A stretch of DNA of 64,000 nucleotides from Acanthosepion esculentum (GCA_964036315.1 OZ038478.1:147499164-147563163); one strand, 5' to 3'; shown: positions 34,033-47,084, numbered from the stretch's first letter. The notes: a model not told the origin generated them from the sequence alone. Numbers and translations: made by a program.

Positions 34033-34400
34033 GCGTGAAAGAGGGAAAAGTATCGTACTCTCATGATTGCAAAAGCAAATATCGACAAGTTAAAACAAAA
34101 AACTCAGTGGAACTTTACCATAAATATGTTGATTCCTATTTTCTTTCAAAGATTTCCCCCCCCTAAATTTCTCTACATAAAGAAAAAAGAATATGTCCGC
34201 CGTGTTTTACCCTATTTATTGCTATTTCTCTTTTTTGCTTTCTATTTTGTTTGAAGAATCGTTATTTATTTCAGTTTCTTTCTTGTTTTGTCTATTGAAA
34301 TCTTTTACTGAAGTAGAAAGTATTTATGGTTTTTATCTTTTAAAGAAGGCTTCTATTTTTCGCTTAAACTCTAAAGGAAAATAGATGATCCTCTTCTATT
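34033..34400. other. No gene recognised
   Basis: Overlapping 60-70-codon frames without domains. Confidence 0.4.
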
Positions 34401-34438
<38 letters not shown>

Positions 34439-34450
34439 TGAACAGGCCTG

Positions 34451-34487
<37 letters not shown>

Positions 34488-34773
34488 TGAAAAGGACTGA
34501 GATAGTGTTGAAACTTGACTAATGCATGGAATAATAATGCAACACAAAATGTACTTAGAACAAAATGTATTGAAACAAGAAAGTGTACACAATATTTACA
34601 TATAGTCTTTTGTATATTCCTGGGAAGACCGTTCCTGGAGAATGTGTTGACTGAGTCGCAGTCAGGCAGAGTTTCTGGTTGAATCTCTTGATTCGTTCCC
34701 CTCTCTTCCCGGTACCAACCATATTTATGTGGTCGGTACTCCACTATGCAAATTAGGTGGATCCTACCACAAC

Positions 34774-34838
<65 letters not shown>
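34401..34838 (+). repeat. Three (GATA)n tracts around unique sequence
   Basis: (GATA)n at 34401-34438, 34453-34487 and 34775-34838. The first two are separated by a 14-bp unit (tgaacaggcctgag) whose variant tgaaaaggactgag follows the second, so the block itself looks tandemly duplicated. 34510-34770 holds nothing recognisable. Confidence 0.85.
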
Positions 34839-34839
<1 letters not shown>

Positions 34840-34895
34840 AAAATGTATTACCTAGAATAATTCCACATATTTGCGTACACACAGAAACACACACA

Positions 34896-34899
<4 letters not shown>

Positions 34900-34955
<56 letters not shown>

Positions 34956-35011
34956 TATATATATATATAGAGAGAGAGACAGAGAGAGACAGAGAGACAG
35001 AGACAGAGACA
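34900..35011 (+). repeat. (TA)n and (GA)/(CAGAGA)n tracts
   Basis: (TA)n at 34900-34967, then gagagagacagagagagaca-type purine-rich repeats to 35011. Confidence 0.9.
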
Positions 35012-35950
<939 letters not shown>

Positions 35951-35951
35951 A

Positions 35952-37182
35952 CGTTGTGCAGTTTCTAAAGTTTTGTCCGTTTTTTGATTAGTCATTGAAT
36001 GAAGTTGAAATATATACGAAATGCGTGTAGCAATTGTTTTCAAATTCGGACAGCCGGAAGTAGGAACATCAGATGTTATAAAAAACACGCGCACCGTGTC
36101 CGGCCATCAATTATAAGCTGGACAGCTGTGAGAAGGATGGAAGTGTCTAGAGATCTCGTTCGCGGCTGTTTGCTTTACGACTTCAAAGTGGGCTTATCAG
36201 CAGCTGCATCAAGTCGCCGCATATGTCAAGCGTTTGGGGATAGTGCTGTAGATGAACGTAATGCAAGGCATTGGTTTCGAAAATTCAAGTCGGGAGATTT
36301 GTCTCTCCATGATGAACCTCGCAGTGGACGACCACAGGTCTTGAATGACGGAGTCCTGAAGGCGGCCATTGAAGAGGACAGTAATCTAACGTGTGGTGAA
36401 CTTGCAAGACAATTCAACGTTTCCTATGAAACAGTTAGACTTCACTTGCACCGCCTAGGTAAGACGTACAAACTGAGCAGGTGGGTTCCGCAAACGCGGT
36501 TGGAGGTCCACAAGGGACAACGAGTGGCAGCCTGCGTGTCGCTGCTTTCTCGCTAACGTACCGAATCGAGTTCTTACAAGTGATGATAAGTGGGTTCTGT
36601 ACTAAACTCCCAAGCGTTCCAGACATTGGTTGTCTCCTCAGGATGCTGTCCCTCACACCGCAAAAGCGCCTATGCACCCACTCAAGATTATGCTTTGTGT
36701 CTAGTGGACAGGTCGTCAAGTGGTTCATTATGAACTGCTACCAACGGGCCAAACGGTCACTGGAGACTCGCAGCAATTGAAACGTGTGCAACAGGCATTG
36801 CGCCAGAAGGAGCCAGTACTGGTGAATTGCAAAGGTGAGTTTTTCCTCCATGACAACACCAGGTCGCATGTCGGGCGAGTGGTCAGGGATACCATACAGC
36901 AACTTGGGTGGGAGACTTTGTGCCATCCACCTTATTCACCTGACCTTGCGCCATCCGATTACCATCTCTTCCACTCCCTTGATAATCATCTTCGTGGTAA
37001 ATCCTTCACCAATGAAGCAGACTTGCACAAAGCCCTCACGGGCATTGAACAGCTGGAGACACGTTGGCAGAAGGTGCTGGATGTCGATGGCGATTACTTC
37101 GAAGACTAAATATAAGTTACATATACTGTGAAGCGTTTTCTTTTTTTCCTTTAAAAACGGACAGAACGTTTTTGAAACCTTG
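35952..37182 (+). mobile_element. Full-length mariner element (DD34D)
   Basis: 1,231 bp between TA dinucleotides (35950-35951 and 37183-37184). The right TIR, read inward, is CAAGGTTTCAAAAACGTTCT then GTCCGTTTTT. The left end matches from gcagtttctaaag ttttgtccgttttt, with several differences in the outermost bases. The size is typical for mariner (about 1.3 kb). It contains one transposase pseudogene and no nested insertions. Confidence 0.9.
36137..37109 (+). pseudogene. Mariner transposase, frameshifted
   Basis: Start chosen at ATG 36137 ([17 protein letters not shown]), because mariner proteins begin close to this HTH; the same frame is open further upstream but has no homology there. Domains: N-terminal HTH ([20 protein letters not shown]), linker [21 protein letters not shown], second HTH ([19 protein letters not shown]), then catalytic TSDDKWVLY, FLHDNTRSHVGRV and YSPDLAPSDYHLF. 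There are 34 residues between the second and third Asp (DD34D), and all three catalytic Asp codons survive. It is broken by a frameshift near 36525-36550, stops in the catalytic region, and a small deletion after EADLHKALT. The C-terminal 129 codons (36720-37109) are open. Confidence 0.9.
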
Positions 37183-37186
37183 TAGA

Positions 37187-37312
37187 TTCCCAAGAGGATT
37201 GTTCCTCCATCACTACTGTTATCTTTCATTCGTATCTCCATAAACTGCTCCACTTACTCTGTAAACCTCTTCCTTGAGTGGATTTTGGGTCTTGTACAGA
37301 GTGAACGCCATT
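37187..37312 (+). mobile_element. CR1/jockey-type 3' UTR fragment
   Basis: cttgagtggattttgggtct followed by tgtacagagtgaa (37273-37305) matches the 3' UTR at 18477-18511. No coding part is left. It begins right after the mariner end, so the mariner may have inserted into it. Confidence 0.5.
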
Positions 37313-37319
37313 CTAAAAT

Positions 37320-38210
37320 TGTGTTCTATGTGCTGCTATTTTATGTAATACTTTCTTGTTGCTGACTCGCTCCGTCTAGCGAATTCTCAGTATCCTTCTT
37401 TCGTTCCACATTCCTGTTACCTCTAATTTTCTCCTCGTCCGTGGGGTTATTGTCCAGCATTCACTGCCATATAAAACGAAATGTTTCCCTTTCCCAGCAC
37501 TTTGCTTATATTTCAGAATTCCCCTTTCACTAGTCCTATGATTGTTCGGATCTTTGTGCCACACCTTCCAAACCCCGCTCAAAATACTCCCCACATCTTT
37601 AACCTTCGCCACTTGCTTGATGTTGACATCTCTAATTTGCAACCCGCATTTGTTTTCTTTTCTCTTGTTGATGACCATATTTCTATCTTCTGGCAGTTGA
37701 CAGTCCATTTTACGCGTATTTCTTTTACCCTTTCTAGGGGGTCGTGTAGATTTCTTTCCGAGTCAGCTATCAACACAGTGCCATCTGCGTAACTTGAATC
37801 AAGAATAAGCCCATCGATGATAAATACTATTAGCGCCTCTAGTTCCCTTAGGATAACGTCACTGTAGATGTTAAGTAACTTTGGGGAGAAGACACATCCT
37901 TGTCTCACGCTCTTTTCTATTTTCGTGCAGCTACTCAATTCATTTTATATTCGTATGCCGAGAGTTTGATCACAGCACAAGTCCTGGAATATTCTAACAT
38001 ATTTTCCTATAAATTTACTTTTCAAAGCAGTTTAAATGAATCACTGTGAGTACCTTGTCAAATGATTTTGCGTAATCTATAAAACATACTTCTGCATTAT
38101 TGTTGCTCATTCTGATATGACTTTTAATCGTGAATATGGCATTTCTTATTCCGGTGTCTATGACAATGTTCTTTTACTATTTACCGTCTAATTATACTTC
38201 TCTAAGCCAG
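37320..38210 (-). mobile_element. RTE-type LINE, RT region
   Basis: Minus-strand RT: a decayed FYRLRKII motif-A strand near 38070, then SVRQGCVFSPKLLNIYSDV (motif B), ILDSSYADGTVLIADSERN (catalytic YADD changed to YADG), WTVNCQKIEIW, and in the next frame YGSECWTITPRTRRKLEVT and ERRILRIR. This is the RT palm to post-RT order of RTE LINEs. Two overlapping open frames (37579-37938 and 37376-37708) show one frameshift. No endonuclease is present. Confidence 0.85.
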
Positions 38211-38429
38211 CTCACATACTTTATAACAATACGACAACATATACATTTATACTTTTCTATGAATATGTATCAGAATAACAGAAAACAATATATTTTTTAA
38301 GATTGTCGCACCATATCGCGAAATGTCGGGATTGATAATTATATAAAGAATTACCACAAATATAAATCGATCTTTATATACAGATAAATAGTTGTATATA
38401 AACTTAAATTAATGATAAATTCAAACATC

Positions 38430-38770
38430 TTAAACTCTGTTTAGTCATTCATTAGCACAGACACGCCAATATCCGATGATTCCTCTTGCTTCTTTTCAAT
38501 TCTTATAACCTGCCTGTGCTAAATCTTCCTGTCTGTCTTTTATCACTATCACTCTCAGTAATTTCAATTGTATTCTTTCGTATTCTAAGTATGCACACTT
38601 CCTTATAGTTCCTATATTCCTTAAAACCTTCTTGTTACGAGTAGGTTCTCTCTGTTGATATTAGCAGTTCGTAGAACGAAATGTTTGATTTCGAATCTCT
38701 TGTCCATCAGATTTTCCATTATTCTCTACCATATGAAAGATTATATATTGCATAAATTTCCAGCAGGCTT
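38430..38770 (-). mobile_element. RTE-type LINE fragment (C-terminal end)
   Basis: Product: MDKRFEIKHFVLRTANIN, then NKKVLRNIGTIRK and LLRVIVIKDRQEDLAQAGY, the degraded post-RT region of an RTE LINE. A separate copy from the one at 37.3-38.2 kb, since it repeats the same protein part. Confidence 0.6.
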
Positions 38771-39639
38771 TTTGCTTGTTTTAAAACCATTTTACTATCT
38801 TTTTACATCTTTATTTCCTGAAAGTAATTCCTGATTTTTATTCAGTACAGATATAAGTTCAACGAAATTGCAGACAATGCGTGTGAACATTGCTTAATAA
38901 GAGCGCTGACATGAGCATTAATGGACTATTTCTCTACAATTTCACATACGGCAAACTTTTTCAAAACTTAGGTTCATCCCTACATTTTATCAAATACTTC
39001 TTCCATACAAATCCCAGTGATGGCCACCGGCATTATTGCTCTTTTCCTTACAGAACTCAACTATATTTCCCTGTGTACTTTGATGTCCATTAGGATCGAT
39101 CGATCGATCAATCAATCAATCAGTCAATCTTGAACCATTCCCGTTTATGACGCACAGAGGAGTACACTGAAAACTGGAAGGACAAAAACGAAATTGACAG
39201 AAAGAGAGAGAGAGAAAAAAAAACTGATTAGATTCGCATGAACATTATCAAGATTTCTTTCCTGACTCCAAACATCTTTAATGACAGAAAGTGGAGAATT
39301 TATTAACCGATCTCTTGACCTTGTCCAACCTAGCAAACAAGATACTAGGCGTGACCCGGACATGCTCTCTAACTCAAGGTATGGCGACGACCGTGTACAA
39401 CAATAAACAAATCCTGAATTACACATCCAGTTCGTGGTTATTGGCTGATGAGACTTTGTAGTCGACAGTTCTTACATGAATTATTAAGTATATGAGACTC
39501 ATTTCAACAAAGTTATATTCAAACGTATCATAATTTCATTTATCCAATGACTAATCGATTTGTATGTAGTAATACCTTTTCAAAAGAATACTTCGCCAAA
39601 TTGAAACATATTATAATGTATCTTCATAGAAATTAAAAA
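38771..39639. other. Spacer with (GATC/AATC)n tract
   Basis: A short tetranucleotide run (gatcgatcgatcaatcaatc) lies at about 39094-39126. No coding domain is recognised. A hammerhead-like string at 39445 lacks the GAAA box. Confidence 0.45.
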
Positions 39640-39905
39640 AAAAGGTTGCCAGAAATTTTAACACTAGAATTGAATTCCTTCTATTTCTTTGAGAAGATTT
39701 ATTTTATTTCTTTTAAAATTATTCTGAGAATACCATGGACAAAAGATATTAGCAACGAGGATGATTTCAGAAAAATAGGATTATCCAAGGAAGTTTATAT
39801 TTGTAATCCAAAATTTGAAAGATCATCGGAAATCTAAACCCTACAAGAGATGCTGAAGCTAAATAAAAAAGCAGGTATGTGTGTAAATGGGGGGGGTAGC
39901 GAGTA
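39640..39905 (+). mobile_element. RTE-type LINE fragment (C-terminal end)
   Basis: The open frame 39646-39837 contains ILRIPWTKDISNEDDFRKIG, the RMLRIPWT...NE.VLRKIG block of RTE LINEs. Only about 60 codons remain. An 8-bp G-run follows at 39890. Confidence 0.7.
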
Positions 39906-41022
39906 ACAAATAACAATTGTGTGAATAAATGAATGGAAGTAAAAGGGAAAAAAGAGAGGTTAAAATGTTAAACTTTGAACAACAAAGAAATCGTGGTGCG
40001 CCATGATAGAAAAAAAACCCACTGAAAAGCCCGAATTGATAAATTCTTCAAGGTACTAGTCAGGTGCGTGCGAAAGAGGATTGTTCTTTGCTAAATCAGC
40101 ATTAAATATTTCTGTGTATGAATTTACAGAATGAAGTGTCTGGCTTTGGATATTTTGAATAAAATCAAAGATTTGGTTAGATACTAGTGACTTACTAGTA
40201 ATAATGCAATGCCGCTTTAAAAAACGATTGTACTGCATTATATTTCATTATTGTTTAGTTTCGATATTATAATATGGTGAAGATGGTTAGAAAGAATTAT
40301 AAAGACGCTGGAGTGTGTGTTACAGTCGTAGGATGGCCTTTGAAATAAAGATGATATCATGAAGAGATTTCTTACCTAATGTTAGCTACCCCACGTTTTT
40401 AACTAATGTTAGCGTCCTCAGTTTCTTCATTCGTTATCCAGTAGATATATTATAAACCTTAAATTATTTTCATATAGCAGAGAAGACTTAACAGTAAAGC
40501 CCTAAACAACTCCAAACAGCAAAACCTATTTCTCATGTTCATTTTTTAGCCAGAAGTATTAAAATCTCAACTTAATCTAAATTCCATCTGAATGTTAGTG
40601 CATATTATAGGTATTACATCCCGCTAACACTTGCCTGCGCAGTTACGGTGTTCAGGACTATATCGGTAAGGAAATGAACCCATACATTTCTATTTTTCGG
40701 CATATAAAGCAGTAAGTTTATTTGTTTGGGCAGCCGACTGATAAACTTCGAATCTAGCCGCGTGGTGCGTAACTTATACACTTTTCTAACAGTAACGTCG
40801 ATAAATATTTCCTTTCTTCTTCGGCTATCTGTATGCATATAGTATTTCATGTTTTATTGTTATTACTTATATAAAAATATATATATAAAATTCCACCACG
40901 CGTTGAAAACATTTTAATATATACATATACGTATACATATATATCACAAACAGCGATCACAGGTTGATAAAAAATCTACTCTGACGATCGACAGACCTAT
41001 TGAGACAAACGCACTCGCGCGC
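39906..41022. other. 1.1 kb without recognisable features
   Basis: A 78-codon minus frame (40614-40850) has no domain. Nothing else noted. Confidence 0.4.
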
Positions 41023-41025
41023 ATA

Positions 41026-41104
<79 letters not shown>
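41023..41104 (+). repeat. (TA)n microsatellite
   Basis: About 40 TA units with one c. Confidence 0.95.
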
Positions 41105-41108
<4 letters not shown>

Positions 41109-41410
41109 TGAATTATTTATAGAAAAACTTCTTTCGTTGTCCTGTTATTACCTGGATGTAAAAAGCAAATATATTTTCATACCTAATAATGTCTGTATGC
41201 ACAGATGAAAGCTTGTAAAAAAATAAAAAAAAAACTCATGCAACTGGAATTTATAAACAGGGATCATAACATTCATCTACAGGTTCGGGGTTAATGTCAT
41301 TTATTAAATTTGTTTGCGAAGATGTATTCTCGTCATTTATATCATTAACTTCAATATCTGTTTTATGTATGAATGATTCATGTAATGTAAATTGAACTGC
41401 AACACATACT

Positions 41411-41411
<1 letters not shown>
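41105..41411. other. No gene recognised
   Basis: Spacer between TA blocks. A minus open frame here has no domain. Confidence 0.35.
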
Positions 41412-41473
<62 letters not shown>

Positions 41474-41627
41474 TCCATTAACCATGTCCTGAAGAAGCGA
41501 AACGTCTGACGTCGACAGAATAACAAAAACAAAAACAAAATAAAAACAGTAAACTCACATATTCGGATTTTGCTTTGTCTTTTCCACATTTTCATCATAC
41601 CGTCGGATCTACATCCACACATTTGCT

Positions 41628-41716
<89 letters not shown>

Positions 41717-41764
41717 CTATGTATGTATGTGTGTGTGTGTGTGTGTCTGTGTGTGTGTGTGTGT
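41412..41764 (+). repeat. (TA)n, then (TA)n(TG)n microsatellites
   Basis: (TA)n at 41412-41470 and 41631-41716, then (TG)n variants to 41764. Between them, cctgaagaagcgaaacgtct (41489) resembles decayed retroelement 3' ends. Confidence 0.9.
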
Positions 41765-43019
41765 TACCGGAAACAAGTAATTGTCATGAAGGATGGTTGT
41801 TCAATAAATAAGAAGGGTTAAGTTCCCAATCATATGAACATAATGCAATATCAGCACATGTAAGAGTACAGATGCATAAATAGGAACACTAAACTTGAAT
41901 GATGCAAATATATCAGTGCTAGATATAGGAAACCTAATTACGAATATAAGATCGAGTTAATAAAATTGTGTTGTGGTTTGCTAACTATTAGATGATGCCA
42001 TTTCGTGTCATCAGGCTGCGATTCTTAAATTGTAGTAACTTGCAATGTGCGGTAAAATGATATTTCTGAATTCGGATATGCATAGCATTTATTTCAAATA
42101 TTGAGGCGCAATGAACTGACATATTGGTGTGGTTGACTTTACAGATAGATATATCTACACGTGTGTGCATATATTCGTGTGTTCTGGTTTAAAATATGTG
42201 CCAAAGAATAATCTATCTTCAATGGTAATGATAATGTTTCCTTGTAAGGAAATATTTGACATACTTTGACCTAGTAACCAGAAATTTCTAACATCTTAAA
42301 ACATTTTCAATAATCTTTCGCAAGTCTAGAAGCTGTTATCGCTGTCTCCGTTACTGATGGTGGTTTCCTTTCTAACCTTTTATTTAAAGTGGTAGGGAAT
42401 GTCATTATTTTGATTATGGTTATTTTTTCTTCCAGTTACATGTGATATCCATTTTATTTGCTGCTGCTGCTGCTGTTGAGTGCCACCAAGTTTTGTTCTT
42501 TCTGTTATCTTGTACACTTCTTGGTAATTATTTAGCATCAGTCAACGATGTTCGAAGGAAATTGTTTTTCACCAGGACTCATAGGCTCTTCTCTCGTTCC
42601 AAAATATTGAAATCATTGATCTGGGAATTCGCTTCTATACAGCAAACAGTTAAGATATTTCCGAAACTGTAGCGCCATGCCTGCATGGCGCTACCGTTTT
42701 CAGAGATAGTCTCACCTAAATGCAAATTGTTACAAAACGAAAAGATTACACTGAAAAATCGTTTCATGACCTTAAATAAATTATATTAAACTAAATTATT
42801 CAAACCTGCCAAATTCGAAAAATATCAAAGAGGTCTATCTCCTTCTGAATCAAAATTACTATCATAACATTTATTTCAATGTATTTTTTAGTTGATTACA
42901 TTTTGATACATTCCCTTTTCATCCAACAATGATTATCGAACAATATTTCTTATTATCTTCCCATTGAATTGCTAGGAAAATATTTATTTGCAAAATAATA
43001 TCAGCAAATCCGGCAAAAC
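41765..43019. other. 1.25 kb spacer
   Basis: Contains (CTG)5 at 42461-42475 and the hairpin at 42669-42694. No coding domain is recognised. Confidence 0.4.
42669..42694. repeat. Perfect 12-bp GC-rich hairpin
   Basis: gtagcgccatgc (42669-42680) and gcatggcgctac (42683-42694) are exact reverse complements with a 2-bp loop. Flanking aaac/gttt extends the stem imperfectly. Confidence 0.85.
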
Positions 43020-44240
43020 TCGTGGGATCTACCTCCTGTTTGTGGACAGAAAATGAACTGACAAGTACGCAAAAAGAATGCATTTACTCGCCGGTTATAT
43101 TCAAACTATACAACAAGGCTCTGCAAAGGGAACTAGAATCCATAAAATAAATAGCGGGCACAATTTTAACAATATACGCAGATGATACTCAGTTGATGGC
43201 ATGGAAAGAAAGAAAACATTAGTAAAGGAAAGCGAGGGATCAAAACTCACAATGAAGAGGACAGGATATTATGGTATTTAGCATGAGGAATAAACTACGA
43301 TACGAGCTGTGAACTGGAGACGTCAGAATGAAGCCAGCATAGAAATGTAACTGTTATGGTCCAAGGTTCGGACCAAGGAAGATCCACACGAACACAAGTG
43401 TAGAAATAACAAAGATATATTACACAGAATAATAATAATACAAGATGTGGAAGGTATGACTATCAGTCAGGTTTGGAGGGAACTATTATCGGCTCGACTC
43501 GATTCCGTCTCGATATTTAACAACCCTCCCACGTGGGTCGAATGTGGCACAAGGCCGGTTTAATGTGGGCTCCCCGAGCCCGTAGGATCGGCCAAAAATA
43601 TGCCCATTTAGAACCCGTATAAACGGGTTCAGGGACTGTCTACCTCCCCGGACGAAACTTTGCCCTTCGGCAAAGCCTCGTCCGGGTTCCTCTCTGCCAA
43701 AGCAGAGAGCTCGACAGAAGTCGCAAACAGTCAGAGACTGCTCATGACTCGATTCCGTCTCGTCCCTCTCTCTTGAGAGGCGCAGTATTTATGGTGTCAG
43801 GAAGAGTTCATTCTGTCGTCATACGTTAACTCCCATAACAGTAAAAATCAGGAAATTGTCATAACAGACAACTGAAATGAGACACAGAATTCTTAAGTAG
43901 CACTGGAATAGCGAAACAAGCTTTCCAAAAATGTAAAGTGTGAGAAACAGCAGAATTACACTAGAAACACAAAAAGAATGCTGAAATTATAAATACTACA
44001 TATATATGTCAATGAATGACTGGAAGACCTGACACAATAAAGCCTTTGTTCTACAGAAGGATGCTGAGAATACTGGGGACAAAATATCCGAGAAAATAGA
44101 AAATGTTAAGGAAAACGGGAACAAACATGTAACTTGTACATAGAATCAGAATGAGACAGATGAACTTTCTCGGAAAACAAGGAAATACGGACTTGGAGAA
44201 TTTGACACTCATATGAAATGTCATGAACCTAGCTAGTGAG
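43020..44240 (+). mobile_element. RTE-type LINE (RT to C-terminus), split by a solo LTR
   Basis: Plus-strand product: SPVIFKLYNKALQRELESI (motif B region), ILTIYADDTQLMAWKER with the catalytic YADD intact, then after the LTR VKNQEIVITDN, TRNTKRMLKL, FYRRMLRILGTKYPRK, MRQMNFLGKQGNTDLENL. The reading order resumes across the LTR, showing that the LTR inserted into an existing LINE copy. Many stops; inactive. Confidence 0.8.
43352..43840 (+). mobile_element. Solo LTR, 489-bp form
   Basis: Begins TGTTATGG and ends CCATAACA, flanked by gtaac (43347-43351) and gtaaa (43841-43845), a 5-bp target duplication with one mismatch. It aligns at both ends with the 230-bp copy at 61509 but carries an extra ~246 bp bounded by the 17-bp direct repeat gactcgattccgtctcg (43500-43516 and 43746-43762). 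No retroviral-type genes are nearby. Strand is arbitrary. Confidence 0.8.
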
Positions 44241-44869
44241 CTTTTGTAATCAGATGGCAGGACATCGGCTGAGAGTGATTGTAAGTGGATTGTAAAGCGT
44301 CCATACCATGCAATGCCTGAATTCTTATTAGTAATAGTCCAAACGCCATGAGAATGAATAGAAAACATGTATTTACAAAATAAATAAAAGTCTCTTTGTA
44401 AACTTATAAGTTCACCAATAAACAATGTTCAGTGTTGTTCTGCCTAGACTCTTTTTATTGAGACTTTTCTTTACGTAGTGGCAGCTGTGGGTTAACGGAT
44501 AAGACATGAAAAGATCAAGGTGAGTTAAAGCGAAAGAATAATATTTACGGCATAGGTAGATTTTACATTCTGAAGGCCTGAACACTGGTCCGCTTGGAGG
44601 CAACAATTTTTAGGTTTTTTATTTGAATAAGAAATCGCTCAAAGTTCAAATCGGCACGCATATATATTATATGGAACCTGTGGCCGAGCAACTACATGGA
44701 TCCTTCAACATTTATATAAACTTGACCAACCGGAGACTCCGTTAACAATATCACTCAGAACATCAATCATTTAATCTTCTCTTGTATAATTTGTCTTTTA
44801 GTTATCAGTCTTAAACCTCATTCCGCCAACCAATTTATGATTAAATCTCACTAAATAGGTTAAGCGTTG
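44241..44869. other. No gene recognised
   Basis: Spacer between opposing RTE fragments. The 124-codon minus frame at 44051-44425 is a shadow of the plus-strand LINE. Confidence 0.4.
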
Positions 44870-45250
44870 TTTTCTTCTCTCCCGCTTGCCTTCAATCTGT
44901 CCTGTGAGTTATCAGATTTCTAATCCCTCTTTCCCTAGAAATGTCAACTGTCTTTTCCCGATAGTTACGCCTTCGTCGTTGTTTGTATGGACGGGCCGTG
45001 GTCTCCTCAGCATCCTTCTGTAGAACCACATTTCTGTTGCTTCAAATCTCTTCTTCATCTGTGAGGAGATTGTTCAGTATTACACAGCCACATATAGATT
45101 GGGTGATATTACGGAACAGTCCAGTACCTTTTTTCCTTGTTTTTAACGAAAATTTCCCGTTTCTTAAATGTCTGCATGATTTTTTTAAATCCTTCTTTGG
45201 CTATTCAAGCGCGCCTTCAGATGTCAGTATCGCATATTCGGTCCTCTGTT
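44870..45250 (-). mobile_element. RTE-type LINE fragment (C-terminal end)
   Basis: Minus-strand TISSQMKKRFEATEMWFYRR then RMLRRPRP is a clean match to the ...KRLEA.EMWFYRRMLRIPW block of RTE proteins. 5'- and 3'-truncated. Confidence 0.8.
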
Positions 45251-46385
45251 AAAACGCTTCATTGACGGCACATAAACAAGGTAAAAGAACTTCGAGAGTC
45301 TGTTTTAAACACACCGCTGTCGGAGACCTATGAGAAAATCAATTGCAATTAATACAGTTACTGCTTCAGTTTCATAATTAATATTCTTTTGGCAGTAATG
45401 AATTCTAGTTTTATATTTATTTATAATCCACCTTTGTTTATTTTATTAAGCTATGTAGAATATTAAGCATAAAAAGTTAAGAAAAGAAAGAAGTTTTCGA
45501 ATAACATTCGGAAACTCGTGAGGAAATTAATAATAGTTTTTCTTTTCACTTCCATACGGTAAATTACATTTGTTGAAATCTTTTTCTGTTATTTAAAAAA
45601 TATTTTCCATCATTGCCGTGCCAAAAAATAATATTTATAACCGGTATGTTATTCTCTTGAATTACTGGAGCCAATGCCATGTTGGATGCTAGAGAAAAAA
45701 TTATTCTCGTCGCCATAACGGTGTAAAACCGACGAAGAGCTGTTAAGCGTTGTAGGTGATAAGTGAGGAACATAGACCTATAGCCATGTTGCATGTCGTC
45801 ATATGACTTAGTAAACAAACACTGTAAAAATTTACTAACAATAAAAGGAAGGAAGATATATGCAAATGAATAATACTTTCTGAAGTAAAGAAAACAAAAT
45901 AAAAATAAAATGAAAAATGCGTCGCTTCTTAGAGCATAAATGTCATGATGTTTAAAAACATCATTCAACATTGTTCCTCTTGAGTGTAAACAAACGTTTC
46001 TCTCAGAGAAATGTTCATAATTTATCAATTTTCTTGGTGATGGGAAAAAAGCAAAACCAATAAAATCGAATGATAAATGAAAACCCAAAATAATACGTGG
46101 AAACATTGATGGCAAATTAAAGTCAACAGGAACAGTGAACTACAGAATGACGTGGGGTGAAAAAGAAAGTAAAATTATGTGAAACATTACGTGTTCTGAA
46201 GAAACAAGTAAAAAAAACTAATAAAAAAAACTAGTTATAATGCGTTTATATATGTGCGTGGGGAATAAAAGGAAAACGTAGATCGGGTGTCTTGGGAGGA
46301 TAACTTTTTGACTGTACGGCTGAGTATCAAAATTTAGCAGTAATAATGAGTAAACTATTAAAATTAGAATGAGCGTAAGTGATCA
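45251..46385. other. 1.1 kb spacer with one long open frame
   Basis: No TE signature recognised; see the hypothetical frame at 45564-46106. Confidence 0.4.
45564..46106 (-). CDS. Hypothetical open frame, 180 codons from ATG
   Basis: Unusually long for such AT-rich DNA. The first ATG is at 46106; the frame is open from a TAG about 45 bases upstream. The product has a hydrophobic stretch (ILFLFCFLYFRKYYSFAYIF) followed by FLPFIVSKFLQCLF, and a basic C-terminus. I recognise no family. No splice context, promoter or poly(A) signal was established. It may be a chance frame, an exon or a decayed mobile-element gene. Confidence 0.15.
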   Translation of the reverse strand: MFPRIILGFHLSFDFIGFAFFPSPRKLINYEHFSERNVCLHSRGTMLNDVFKHHDIYALRSDAFFILFLFCFLYFRKYYSFAYIFLPFIVSKFLQCLFTKSYDDMQHGYRSMFLTYHLQRLTALRRFYTVMATRIIFSLASNMALAPVIQENNIPVINIIFWHGNDGKYFLNNRKRFQQM

Positions 46386-46387
46386 TA

Positions 46388-46434
46388 TAAATGATTACTA
46401 TAATTATATATATATATAGTTATAGTCATTTATA
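46388..46434. repeat. Imperfect TA-rich palindrome
   Basis: ataaatgattactataatta and its approximate reverse complement tagttatagtcatttat flank a short (TA)n core. Confidence 0.6.
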
Positions 46435-46476
46435 TACATGCATACACAAACGCACACACATACACATTTATATATA

Positions 46477-46578
46477 GTGCAGCAGAAATATATCCCTGAT
46501 AATGGTAAGGCATTATTGACAGTGGTGTCTTCATCTACCTAATTTATTTCTATTATATGGGAGTTATTTCTGCCGCAC
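46477..46578. repeat. 102-bp segment with 20-bp terminal inverted repeats
   Basis: gtgcagcagaaatatatccc (46477-46496) and gggagttatttctgccgcac (46559-46578) match in 17 of 20 inverted positions. May be a tiny MITE or the ends of an unclassified element. Confidence 0.55.
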
Positions 46579-46651
46579 CCTACACACACATATGCATAGA
46601 TTTATATAGTTACCTACATCTAAGAACACCTTCTTCCGATATTATTCACTC

Positions 46652-47084
<433 letters not shown>

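Noticed and set aside
36435..36728. Minus-strand and alternative frames across the mariner
   Set aside because: Shadows of the transposase pseudogene, whose motifs lie on the plus strand.
39445..39468. Hammerhead-like string CTGATGA-GACT-TTGT-AGTC
   Set aside because: The stem is perfect but the next box is GACA instead of GAAA, and no helix I or III is evident; not enough for a ribozyme call.
41489..41510. CTGAAGAAGCGAAACGTC string resembling a hammerhead
   Set aside because: The CTGATGA box is altered and there is no room for stem II.
44051..44425. 124-codon minus-strand frame
   Set aside because: It is antisense to RTE C-terminal motifs on the plus strand.
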